A stretch of 64,000 bases of DNA from RI-153 sp963721725 (lineage in GTDB: Bacteria; Chloroflexota; Anaerolineae; Caldilineales; Caldilineaceae), in NCBI GenBank assembly GCA_963721725.1, contig CAVRLX010000022.1:145597-209596 (forward strand). The letters run 5' to 3'. A program made the translations under genes and the position numbers. This document shows positions 43,495 through 52,174 of this stretch, piece after piece. The notes under the pieces are model-generated. The model did no database searches and was not told the origin of the DNA. It was given only the letters and a program-made list of their open reading frames with translations. How positions within the stretch are numbered: the first letter of the stretch is position 1; the number at the start of each line of letters is the position of its first letter.

Positions 43495-45024
43495 CTATTC
43501 ACTCCTGGTTACCATAAGTTCGGCGACGGCGTAGGCATCGGTGGTTTTGGGATCAATCGGCGGGCTGATCTCGCCATGTGTAATCACAAGCAGCCGATCC
43601 GCCAGCGAATAAAGCTCGCTCAAATCTTCGGAAAAGACGATCACCGCCGTGCCGCCTTCGCTGTGTTCCAACAGCGAACGATGCACGGCGCGGATCGTGG
43701 CAATGTCCAGCCCGCGGCTGGGGTAGCTGGCAATCAGCAATTTGGGCTTTTTGGCAAAGGCCCGGCTCAGGATCATGCGCTGTACGTTGCCGCCCGAAAG
43801 CTGATCGGCCTGACGGTCGGCGGCAGCCACCTGCAACGTCTTCACCTCGGCCAATCCGTCATAGGTACGGCGCACCTGCGGCCGATCCACCTCCAGCCCC
43901 CGGTGCGGTTCGGGAATGCCGCCCAGCACCATATGCTCCAAAATGGTGAGACCGGGTACAATCGCCTCTTCCATGGGATCTTCGGGGATGTTGACAATGC
44001 CGGCATCCAAAAATTGAGCGGGCGTGCCCCCAGCCAGATCGACCCCCTCCATACGGATCTGACCGCCTTGCAGTGGGCGCAACCCCATGAGTGCATCGCC
44101 CAACTCGCGCTGGCCGTTGCCAGAGATGCCTGCCACACCCACGATCTCGCCGCGGCCCACGCTAAAGTTAACATCATGCAGGAGTACGCGACCGCGCTCA
44201 TCAGCCAGGCTCAGGTTCGTCACCTCCAACAGCGGCGTGGGTGCAAAATCAGCGCTGCGTTGCACAGCCAGCGGCGCAATCCACTGCCCCACCATGTGCG
44301 TAACCAGGCTTTTTTCGTCCTCTTTGGCGATGTCGTCGGTGGTGTAGACCACAGCCCCGCGCCGCATCACCGTCACACGGTCGGCGCACTGCAAGACTTC
44401 TACAATTTTGTGGGTGACGAAAAGAATGGCGTAGCCTTCATCGCGCAGCCGCCGCAACATCTCCAAAAACGCGCCCACCTCGCTCACCGCCAACACGCTG
44501 GTTGGCTCGTCAAAGAGCAGAATGCGCGCCCCGGTCATCAGCACCTTGACGATCTCCACGCGCTGGCGCTGGCCCACATCCAGCCGCCACACAGGCGCAC
44601 TGGGGTCCACCGCCAGATCGTACTTTTCGGCGGTGGCGCGGATGCGTTTTTTGATCTCGCCGGGGCCAAAGCGCGCCTTGAGGTCGGGCAGGGCCAGGGC
44701 GATGTTTTCCCAGACCGTCAGCGCCGGGATCAGTCGGAAATTTTGAAAGACCATACCGATCCCGTGTAGGCGGGCCACGGCGGGCGTGGTAATGGCAACC
44801 ACCTTGCCCTGAACTTCAATGGTGCCGGCGTCCGGCTGATAGACGCCGTAGAGCATCTTCATAATGGTGCTTTTGCCCGCGCCATTTTCGCCCAACACGG
44901 CGTGGATCTCGCCGGGGTGCAGTGCCAGATCCACATAATCAGTGGCGATCAGCGTCCCAAAACGTTTGAACAAGCCGAGCGTTTGTATCAGGGGGCTTGC
45001 GGGAGAAGGCGTTGGGGTTGTCAT
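43495..45024 (-). CDS. ABC transporter ATP-binding protein, two tandem ATPase domains (NupO-like)
   Basis: 509 aa from ATG 45024 with AGGAA upstream. The first ATPase domain has Walker A AVLGENGAGKSTIMKMLYGV, signature LDVGQRQRVEIVK and Walker B ILLFDEPTS. The second has a degenerate Walker A (VAGISGNGQRELGD), signature LSGGNVQRM and KPKLLIASYPSRGLDI, as in sugar and nucleoside-type importers (RbsA/NupO). It energises the BMP importer and is the first gene of the operon, behind two TTGTATACAA palindromes. Confidence 0.92.
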   Translation of the reverse strand: MTTPTPSPASPLIQTLGLFKRFGTLIATDYVDLALHPGEIHAVLGENGAGKSTIMKMLYGVYQPDAGTIEVQGKVVAITTPAVARLHGIGMVFQNFRLIPALTVWENIALALPDLKARFGPGEIKKRIRATAEKYDLAVDPSAPVWRLDVGQRQRVEIVKVLMTGARILLFDEPTSVLAVSEVGAFLEMLRRLRDEGYAILFVTHKIVEVLQCADRVTVMRRGAVVYTTDDIAKEDEKSLVTHMVGQWIAPLAVQRSADFAPTPLLEVTNLSLADERGRVLLHDVNFSVGRGEIVGVAGISGNGQRELGDALMGLRPLQGGQIRMEGVDLAGGTPAQFLDAGIVNIPEDPMEEAIVPGLTILEHMVLGGIPEPHRGLEVDRPQVRRTYDGLAEVKTLQVAAADRQADQLSGGNVQRMILSRAFAKKPKLLIASYPSRGLDIATIRAVHRSLLEHSEGGTAVIVFSEDLSELYSLADRLLVITHGEISPPIDPKTTDAYAVAELMVTRSE

Positions 45025-45047
45025 CGATTCCTGCTTTTGTGAAATTT

Positions 45048-45069
45048 TTGTATACAATTTTGTATACAA
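45048..45069. promoter_or_regulatory. Two TTGTATACAA palindromes, candidate GntR operators
   Basis: Perfect 10-bp palindromes at 45048-45057 and 45060-45069, centres 12 bp apart, lying 24 bp upstream of the transporter ATPase start. A half-matching TTGTATAG occurs at 45153-45160 near the regulator start. FCD-type GntR proteins commonly bind TnGTATACnA-like sites. Confidence 0.7.
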
Positions 45070-45206
45070 TCTATGCGGTTCACTTTAGCAAGATCGGGTA
45101 TAATCGGCGTTAGCACTCTTTCACGGAGATAACCGCACTGATTTTGGGCAAATTGTATAGTTCGTGCCGGGGTAGGGTCGGGAAGCAGGATCGACAGTAG
45201 AGGAAA

Positions 45207-45890
45207 ATGGCTATGGCAAGCGCAGGACGCACCGATCTCAGCAGCGAGATCTATGAAACTATCCGCCAGCGTATTATCGGCTGGGAATATCCGCCCAACT
45301 TTCGGTTGCTCGAGGAGTCACTCTGTCAAGAGTTCGGCGTGAGCCGGGTTCCTGTGCGCGAGGCGCTGCACATGTTGGAGCGGCACAATCTGGTGACCAA
45401 AGTGCCCTATCAGGGCTGCCGGGTGCAACAGCCGGATCTGCAAGAGATTTCGGAATGGTATGACGTGCGGCTGGCGCTGGAGCTGTTTGTGGTAGACCAA
45501 CTGATCGGCGCGCCTGCTACATCATTGGACGATTTGCACAAAACCTGGACCAACTTTGCCCAGGTCAACATGACAGCCCAGGATTGGTCGGTCTACGTCC
45601 AAGCGGATGAGGATTTTCACGAGGGGTTGGCCGCGGCTACTGGCAATCGGGCACTGCTCTCCATGTTGCACGATCTCAACGAACGGCTGAGTTTTGTGCG
45701 TGTCATGGACATTCAAAGCGCAGACCGGCTGCGCCGCACGTGTGAGCAACACCTTGCCATTTTGGATTGTATCCGCGCCGGGGATGGCGCGGCGGCACGC
45801 ACGGCGTTGCGCCTTAACATCGCCTTTGGCCGTGCCAACGTGGAGGCTGCGGTGAAGGACGCCCTGGGCCGGGCCTACATGAGCGGGTAG
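45207..45890 (+). CDS. GntR-family regulator with FCD domain
   Basis: 227 aa. The winged helix (residues 8-75) contains SSEIYETIRQRIIGWEYPPN, then LLEESLCQEFGVSRVPVREA and HMLERHNLVTKVPYQGCRV. The C-terminal FCD ligand domain has EISEWYDVRLALELFVVDQL and DEDFHEGLAAATGNRAL, with likely metal-binding Asp and His residues. It is divergent from the importer operon, so it probably represses it until the substrate appears. The two candidate operators lie in the shared promoter region. Confidence 0.9.
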   Translation: MAMASAGRTDLSSEIYETIRQRIIGWEYPPNFRLLEESLCQEFGVSRVPVREALHMLERHNLVTKVPYQGCRVQQPDLQEISEWYDVRLALELFVVDQLIGAPATSLDDLHKTWTNFAQVNMTAQDWSVYVQADEDFHEGLAAATGNRALLSMLHDLNERLSFVRVMDIQSADRLRRTCEQHLAILDCIRAGDGAAARTALRLNIAFGRANVEAAVKDALGRAYMSG

Positions 45891-45901
45891 CGCGCCCGTA
45901 T

Positions 45902-46828
45902 TTACACAGATGTTTCCGGGTCCAGATGATCGGGGAAGAAGAGCGATTCCGATGCGGTCCCTTCCACGCCAATTTGCGTTAGCTCTGTGGCCGCACCAGG
46001 ATCGTCTGTCCCATATTTCCGTTTGACAGTAAATCCCTTCAATTTGACGGTTAGAGTTTTGCGGGGTCCTCGTGGGGCTGGGTATGTCCCCGATACTTGG
46101 CCTGCCTCAATGGCTGTCTTCAAATCGTCTTTGGAGACAACCGTGTTTTTGGGTGCGCGTGTACTGGGCTTACTCCAGCGTTCTTTCCATTTGTCTTTGG
46201 CCTTTTCGGCTGTCAGTGCGCCATCAACAAGATGTTTGGAAGAGAAACCACCCATCACTTCCCACTGTTTCGTGGGGGCAGGCTTTGTGGCAGTGCCTAT
46301 GGAGACGCGCTGGATGGGTTCCTGATTGGCATTCCTGGTATGAAACGTAATGGGCTGAGAAGATGTACCCTCTTTGCGCTGTACCCCATTCTGCCCGCGG
46401 AGCGTCTGCTGCACCGTGGGTTTCTGGGCGCTCTTTCGCTGAATGGGCGTCACTTCTGCTGCCAGCGGTTTCATTTGTAGCTCTTCCTCATCGACACTTT
46501 CTCGTTGTGTAGATGGGGTCTGGGTGGAATGAACCACCTGCTGTGCCACGTGATCGGCTTCTTTTTCGTATTTGTCACCTGCCGGCCCCAGGTTGAGTTT
46601 GGCCTGTAATCCGGTTGATTTGGAAAGGAGGCCCACTACCGCTTGATTGCCAACTGTGCGCTGTAATTGTTTGACATCTGTGGCTGTTAACGAGGACGGA
46701 TCCTCGTAGGCTCGCTGTAAAACCAGGGGCGTCGAGGGGGATGAGCTTACTTGAGATTGCTCTTTTTGTGTAGATTTTGGTGTAGAGGCATTGGAATGGG
46801 CGTGTTGTGTATGATTGTCGTGTGGCAT
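45902..46828 (-). CDS. Orphan DUF4157-class eCIS-associated protein (putative cargo)
   Basis: 308 aa from ATG 46828 with AGGAGAG upstream. The N-terminal about 130 residues carry the segments typical of eCIS-associated DUF4157 proteins: LQRTVGNQAVVGLL, then LGPAGDKYEKEADHVAQQVV, and Gln-Arg-rich linkers (PIQRKSAQKPTVQQTLRGQN). The HExxH part is missing. The C-terminal about 150 residues (EVMGGFSSKHLVDGALTAEK; LTVKLKGFTVKRKYGTDDPG) are not recognised and could be an effector domain. It lies 15 kb from the particle operon, between the GntR gene and the lanthipeptide cluster. Confidence 0.65.
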   Translation of the reverse strand: MPHDNHTQHAHSNASTPKSTQKEQSQVSSSPSTPLVLQRAYEDPSSLTATDVKQLQRTVGNQAVVGLLSKSTGLQAKLNLGPAGDKYEKEADHVAQQVVHSTQTPSTQRESVDEEELQMKPLAAEVTPIQRKSAQKPTVQQTLRGQNGVQRKEGTSSQPITFHTRNANQEPIQRVSIGTATKPAPTKQWEVMGGFSSKHLVDGALTAEKAKDKWKERWSKPSTRAPKNTVVSKDDLKTAIEAGQVSGTYPAPRGPRKTLTVKLKGFTVKRKYGTDDPGAATELTQIGVEGTASESLFFPDHLDPETSV

Positions 46829-47065
46829 CAAACTCTCCTCGGGGAATGGAGATGAGTCTCCAAGCTATCAACCCTACTGCCGTTTGTGGAATGGAACAAA
46901 ACGATAGAGGGGAAGCAACAGTTGACAAAAATTATATGTGGACTGGGTGCAAATTGCAAATGATCTGCCTATATTCGTCTGCTCCCACGGCTTTTTCGGT
47001 CGCCGCCGCCGGCACGTTGTAGAGAATGCTCTGTTCGATTTGATAGTATGCCAAGCCAGGTCCAA
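46829..47065. other. Intergenic gap with no recognised gene
   Basis: 237 bp between the orphan DUF4157-class gene and the end of the exporter gene. Short frames on both strands have no recognisable content; no palindrome of the families seen elsewhere is present. Confidence 0.4.
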
Positions 47066-49285
47066 TCACCCCGCCATCCCCCCCACAGATTGCTCTCGCA
47101 GCAAACGACGGTAGACGCCATCCTGGCGGGCAAGCAGGGAGGGCGGGCCAGACTCGACGATCTGACCCTTATCCATGACGAGAATGCGGTCAGCGTTGCG
47201 TACGGTGCTGAGCCGGTGCGCAATGATCAGCCGAGTGATGGGCAGGCTATCCAGGGCGCGCTGGATCGCTCCTTCGCTGATGGAATCCAGATGGCTGGTG
47301 GCCTCGTCCAGCATTAACAGGGAGGGGCGGGGAGCCAGGGCGCGGGCCAGGGCCAGCCGCTGGCGCTGCCCGCCAGAAAGCCCGCTACCCCCTTCCCCCA
47401 CCCGGGTCTCGTAGCCCATGGGCAAGCGTAAAATCTCATCGTGGATGGCGGCGAGCTTGGCGGCTTCGATGACCTGCGGCAGGGTCATATCGGGTTGGTG
47501 CAGGGCGATATTCTCCCGAATCGAGCCGCTGAGGATGAAGGGATCTTGCAGCACCACGCCCACGGCCCGCCGCAGCCGAGCCATGCCCAGCGCCTCGATT
47601 GACTGTCCGTCAAAGAGAATATGCCCAGATTGGGGACGATACAGACCGAGAAGCAGCCGTATCAGCGTACTCTTGCCGGCCCCGGTTGGCCCCACGATCC
47701 CCACCTTCTCCCCCGGCTCCACACAGAACGAAACGCCACTCAACCCAAACGTGCCATCCTGAGCATAGCGAAAGGTCAAATCCGCCACCTCGATCCTTCC
47801 GCGCAAAACCAGCCCGGCTCTTCCTGCTATCGCCCCATCTGGCTCCTCTCTCTCTGCCTCCCATACATCCGCCAACCGTTCCAGATAGGCCCAGATCTGT
47901 TGAGCACGGTTAATGTAGTTGGCTAAACTGCCCAAAGGGGCCAAACTGGACGAAGCCAGCACCACCAGTGCCAACATCTGCCCCAGGCTCAGATCCCCGG
48001 ACCGTACAAGAGCTATGCCGATCCAGAGCAAAAGCAGCGGCGCGGCGTTAATAAAGATCTGAATCGTACTGTTGATCCGGGCTACAGTTTGATCCCGCAC
48101 TCTGTCGGCGTGCAGCGTGGTCTCAAAGCGCCTGCGCCACTGGGCAAGGATCCACGCCTCGGTTCCGGCCGCCTTCACCGACTCCATCCCGCGCAGAATC
48201 TGCACGGCAAACCCATCTTCCTCGGCACGGGTCGCCAGCGCCATCTGGCTGGTTTCGTGTACACGCTCCCCGGTGCGGGCCAGGAGCAGAAACTGCCCCG
48301 CTGCCATCCCCGTCACCACCAGCCCAAAGAGGGGCGCTTGGGCATAGAGAATGAGTAGATAGAGCACGGCCAGCCCGCCATCCAGCAGCCCGCCCAGCAC
48401 GCCGGACGAGATCATCTGGCGCACGGCGGCGTTGCCCTCTAGCCGCGAGATGAGATCGCCACTGGTGCGCTGCTGAAAAAAGTCGTAGGGCAGGGCCAAC
48501 AGGTGGCGCAAAAAGTCTGGGATTAGGTGGCTGTCTAGCCGCACCTGGAGCCGGATCACCAACAGATCGCGCAGATAGAGTACGCCTGTCTGGGCCAGCA
48601 GGGCCAGGGCCATGCCGATTCCCAGTAGGGCAACTCCCGGCTCCCCAGGGGTGGGCAGAATGCGTTCAACGACCAACCATGTAGAGACGGGTAAAATCAG
48701 CCCAGCCAGTTGCAGCAGCAGAGACGCGCCCAAAAGCTGGGCCAGCAAGCGCCGGCTGCCTGGCACGTTCAGCACCCGCTCCCCATAGCGCCGCCACGCC
48801 GGGGGTGGCGCTTGGGCAGCCCGCTCCGCTATAAGCTGGGCAAAATCGGCAGATGGCTCAAAGGTGAGGGTGACCCCGCTGTAGCCGTTGGCGAAGGCGT
48901 CCGCGGGGAGGGTGCGGCGACCCAGCGCCGGATCAACGATAGTCACGGCTTTGGCCGAATAGCTTTCCAACACCACAAAGTGGACACCGCCCCAGTGGAC
49001 AATGGCAGGCAGGGGCGCGGTTGCCAGCCCGTCCATCGTGTGGCGAAAGGCCTGGACCGTCAGCCCCATCTTCCTGGCCCCGTTGACGATCATCAGCGCG
49101 GTGACCCCGTTCTGCCCGCCCCCCATGACCCGCTGACATTCGCTGACCGAGATCCGCGCTCCCCAATAGCCCAGGATCATAGACAGACAGGCCGCGCCAC
49201 AGTCGGCTGCGCTCATTTGGAGGGAAACAGGCAGACGTTTTGCCCTAACCATGCTGGATTCTTTCTGGAAACTTGTCCTATGCAC
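47066..49285 (-). CDS. C39 peptidase-ABC exporter of an NHLP/lanthipeptide system
   Basis: 739 aa. The N-terminal C39 protease domain has SLQMSAADCGAACLSMILGY (catalytic Cys of DCG), VHWGGVHFVVLES (His) and VDPALGRRTL (Asp), so it can cut after the double-Gly of leader peptides. A six-helix exporter domain spans about residues 165-440. The ATPase has Walker A GIVGPTGAGKSTLIRLLLGL near 532, signature GLSGGQRQRLALARAL near 633 and Walker B LLMLDEATS. It lies 5 bp after the LanM gene. ATG 49285 or the internal ATG 49252 may be the start. It processes and exports the lanthipeptide from the NHLP precursor. Confidence 0.93.
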   Translation of the reverse strand: MHRTSFQKESSMVRAKRLPVSLQMSAADCGAACLSMILGYWGARISVSECQRVMGGGQNGVTALMIVNGARKMGLTVQAFRHTMDGLATAPLPAIVHWGGVHFVVLESYSAKAVTIVDPALGRRTLPADAFANGYSGVTLTFEPSADFAQLIAERAAQAPPPAWRRYGERVLNVPGSRRLLAQLLGASLLLQLAGLILPVSTWLVVERILPTPGEPGVALLGIGMALALLAQTGVLYLRDLLVIRLQVRLDSHLIPDFLRHLLALPYDFFQQRTSGDLISRLEGNAAVRQMISSGVLGGLLDGGLAVLYLLILYAQAPLFGLVVTGMAAGQFLLLARTGERVHETSQMALATRAEEDGFAVQILRGMESVKAAGTEAWILAQWRRRFETTLHADRVRDQTVARINSTIQIFINAAPLLLLWIGIALVRSGDLSLGQMLALVVLASSSLAPLGSLANYINRAQQIWAYLERLADVWEAEREEPDGAIAGRAGLVLRGRIEVADLTFRYAQDGTFGLSGVSFCVEPGEKVGIVGPTGAGKSTLIRLLLGLYRPQSGHILFDGQSIEALGMARLRRAVGVVLQDPFILSGSIRENIALHQPDMTLPQVIEAAKLAAIHDEILRLPMGYETRVGEGGSGLSGGQRQRLALARALAPRPSLLMLDEATSHLDSISEGAIQRALDSLPITRLIIAHRLSTVRNADRILVMDKGQIVESGPPSLLARQDGVYRRLLREQSVGGMAG

Positions 49286-49290
49286 TTGTC

Positions 49291-52167
49291 CTAGGCACTG
49301 CGCATCACACTTGGCAGCACCATCGCGACTTCACCCTGTGCGCCAGCCAAGCGCAAGAGGGTATAGCCTATCCCAGCGATGCCTCGGAAGAAAGTTGGGT
49401 TCAAGAGCGGCGCAGGCAGATCCCCGGCGGACGTGCCCTCGTAGAGCCGAAAGCTGCCCCGCGCCCCGGCCTGGGCTAGCAGAGTCTGTCCCTGGTCGAT
49501 GGCCGCTTGAACCCACTCTGGCCGTCGGTTGATCAGACCCATTTCCAGCAAGCTATCGATCTGCCCGGCTTGACCACAGCAGAGCGTCTCCAAAAAAGAG
49601 CCACCCCTGTTCTCAATTAGCAAAGAAGCTGCTTGCTCTGTGACAGCCTGAAGGTGGGGCAGGGCGACCACGCAGCCAGCCCCGGCCAGGCCGATCCCGG
49701 CTGCCCCGTTACACCAGTTGTGCAGGTAGACGGGAACATCCCCGCGCAGATCCTGCCAGTTGCCCGGCGGATCTTGAAAAAGGCTCTGCTGAAAGTCCCA
49801 AGCTGCTTTTGCTCCGGCCAGAAAACGACTGTCGCCACTGGCTTGGTAAAGGCAAACCAGGGCATAGGCTACCCCCGCCGCACCGTGAGAGAAGCCACCC
49901 AGCCGCCCCGGTCCATTCTGTTGGGCCAGCAATCGCTCTCCCCACAAACGGGCCTGGGCCAGCACGTCCGCCTGCTCCCCAGCCCCCGAGGCCCGATGCA
50001 GAGCCAGCAGCCCCAATACCATTCCCGCCTCGCCATCCAGCACCCCGCCATCAGCGACGTCTGTAGATGCATGGGACAGTCCCAGCGCGCTATCTAGCAG
50101 GGCCGGTACACCCAACAGATGGGCAATTTGGCTCAGGGCGTAGATCTGCCCGCCGCGGTCCAATGCTGCTCCGACTGGCCCCGATTGTCTAATTCCGGCA
50201 AGGGCCAGCCGTCCCCATTCGGCCTCCCCGGTGAGACGCCCCAGCCCGGCCAGAAAGAGGGCGATCCCCGCCCGCCCGGCATAGAGATCTTCGCCCACAG
50301 GGGCGTGCTGCTGTAGCCCCGACGGGGGCTGATGCTGAACCACAAGCCAAGTGCAGGCGTCGGTTTCGTCCAGCCGGATCGCCCGCTGCGCCAGGATCAT
50401 CCCCACCATGCGGGCGGCTTCGAGAAACGAGGTGGGCGCACCACTCAAATAGGGGCCACGGTCCAGGCTCTCTCGGATCAGCCCGGCTTGCAGGGCGTGA
50501 GCATTGGGCAGAGAAAAAGGCGGCCAGATCAGACAGTCTTCCACCCTGTGCCCTGCATGGCAGAGATCGATCTGGCCGACCTCCGCCATCAAGAGCGGCA
50601 CGTCCCCCTGGGCAATGGACGCATGTTCCGCTGAGAGCAGGGGCCAGAAATCGGCTTGAGCGGCGGCGCGCACTCCAGTGCCAACATAGGTACGGGCTAG
50701 GGCATCCGCTTCAATGCTAAAATCTATACCGTTCCCCAAAAAGGCCGGGTGGCGCAGGTGGGTTAGCAAGCGATCATAGGCTTGGGTGGGGCGAGGGCCA
50801 AAGCGCACCCGTCCCCGGCGAAAAGAGGCCAAGGGACCGTCTGGCGCATTCAGCGCAGACCAGCGTTCACGCAGAAATCGCCAGAGCTGGCGATACCCGG
50901 CGACAACTTCCCCGTGATCAAGGCGATAACCATTGAACCCACCAAACGCAGTGAGACCGTGCTGGTGGGCAATCCAGCGCGGCAGCAACCCTGTGCGCAG
51001 TACGTCCAGGGGATCGTCCGCTGCGTGTCCCTTCACCTGCGGATAGACCAGCATCTCGGCGTCAATCAGCAGCGGCGTGCCGTTGCGCAGGCGAAGATTC
51101 TCTTCGTGGCAGTCGGCGGCGTGGAGCAGATGAAGTAGCCCCAGCACCATTCCCGCCCGCAGGGAATCGACCCTTTCTGCCTGGTCACCCGCATCGTCTA
51201 CCCATTCCATCCAGCCATAGCCAGACCGAGATAGAAGCCAAAGAGGGGCCAGCAGCGGGGCAAGCCCTTGCGCGTTGCACCAGACCAGCAGCCCGTTCCA
51301 TGCCTGATCCATCACCAGATCTTTCGGCTTGTAGGCCAGGGAAACGCCACTTTGTAGCGTCACCTGCCAGACCGTCCGCCCGCCCTGATGGGGATCGGAT
51401 AGGCCCGGATGTAGATCCGCCACCCCCACCGCCAGGGAAGAAGGCTGCCCTGTCAGCCGTGATAGGTCGGCCCAATCCCGCTCCAGTCGAGCCAGAAAGT
51501 CGTTCACTTCAGCGATCCACTGAAGCACTTGGGTGGCTAGCTGTCGGCTTAGCACAGGGTAGAGCAAGCAGAGACGCGCCAAAGAAAGAGACGCCTGATC
51601 TGCCTGCCCTGGTTCTGGGTTCAAGTTGGCTAGCAGACGAGACATGCCGCTCTGTTGGGCGATATGCGCCCACGCCAGTTCGGTTAACAAGGTTAAGCGC
51701 TGGGCTAAATAGTCGGTCAATTTTTGTCGGGCCAGTGTGGAAAGCCACACGAGCCGCCCCCCGGCACGGTGAGCCAGTCGTTCTTGGGCAGCCAACACAA
51801 AAGGCTGCACCCAATCATCTCTGCCTTTGATTGGCCCTGCCCTTTGCAACACTTGGGCCAGAAGCCCGGCCCACTCCGGCAATTGTGCGCGGTCGGCCAG
51901 CCGCCCATCAGCCACAAGCAAGCGGGCGCCCTCACCATCCAGCCCGTCCCAAGCCAGCCGTCGGGCAAAACGGGACCACTCTCCCCCCGCCGCCAGTTGA
52001 CACCAGCGTTCCAAACGGGCCTGCACCGTCGCCTGATCCGCTGGCTCGGCAGCCGTCACCCAGACACCCGCCAGTCGCTCGTGTAAAAACATAGCCTTGT
52101 TGACAAGGGCCACCCAGTCATCGTTTGTCATTGCATTTCCAATAAAATCGGCCTTGATCCGTGCCAT
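49291..52167 (-). CDS. LanM-type class II lanthipeptide synthetase with Cys-Cys-Gly zinc site
   Basis: 958 aa from ATG 52167 (AAGGA upstream, 7 bp after the peptidase stop). The N-terminal half is the DUF4135 dehydratase: SGVSLAYKPKDLVMDQAWNG, then LHAADCHEENLRLRNGTPLL near residue 350 and IDAEMLVYP. It phosphorylates and eliminates Ser/Thr. The C-terminal LanC domain has GGFSHGAAGVAYAL (about 756), NWCNGAAGIGLAG (about 817) and LCCGQAGQIDSLL (about 861). The usual third zinc ligand His of CHG is Cys here (CCG), as in ProcM-like enzymes noted for relaxed substrate use. Its substrate should be the NHLP precursor at 55005. Confidence 0.93.
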   Translation of the reverse strand: MARIKADFIGNAMTNDDWVALVNKAMFLHERLAGVWVTAAEPADQATVQARLERWCQLAAGGEWSRFARRLAWDGLDGEGARLLVADGRLADRAQLPEWAGLLAQVLQRAGPIKGRDDWVQPFVLAAQERLAHRAGGRLVWLSTLARQKLTDYLAQRLTLLTELAWAHIAQQSGMSRLLANLNPEPGQADQASLSLARLCLLYPVLSRQLATQVLQWIAEVNDFLARLERDWADLSRLTGQPSSLAVGVADLHPGLSDPHQGGRTVWQVTLQSGVSLAYKPKDLVMDQAWNGLLVWCNAQGLAPLLAPLWLLSRSGYGWMEWVDDAGDQAERVDSLRAGMVLGLLHLLHAADCHEENLRLRNGTPLLIDAEMLVYPQVKGHAADDPLDVLRTGLLPRWIAHQHGLTAFGGFNGYRLDHGEVVAGYRQLWRFLRERWSALNAPDGPLASFRRGRVRFGPRPTQAYDRLLTHLRHPAFLGNGIDFSIEADALARTYVGTGVRAAAQADFWPLLSAEHASIAQGDVPLLMAEVGQIDLCHAGHRVEDCLIWPPFSLPNAHALQAGLIRESLDRGPYLSGAPTSFLEAARMVGMILAQRAIRLDETDACTWLVVQHQPPSGLQQHAPVGEDLYAGRAGIALFLAGLGRLTGEAEWGRLALAGIRQSGPVGAALDRGGQIYALSQIAHLLGVPALLDSALGLSHASTDVADGGVLDGEAGMVLGLLALHRASGAGEQADVLAQARLWGERLLAQQNGPGRLGGFSHGAAGVAYALVCLYQASGDSRFLAGAKAAWDFQQSLFQDPPGNWQDLRGDVPVYLHNWCNGAAGIGLAGAGCVVALPHLQAVTEQAASLLIENRGGSFLETLCCGQAGQIDSLLEMGLINRRPEWVQAAIDQGQTLLAQAGARGSFRLYEGTSAGDLPAPLLNPTFFRGIAGIGYTLLRLAGAQGEVAMVLPSVMRSA

Positions 52168-52174
52168 TTGCGTG

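Noticed and set aside
43576..44769. 397-codon plus-strand frame opposite the ABC ATPase gene
   Set aside because: Antisense of complete Walker/signature motifs; no domain of its own.
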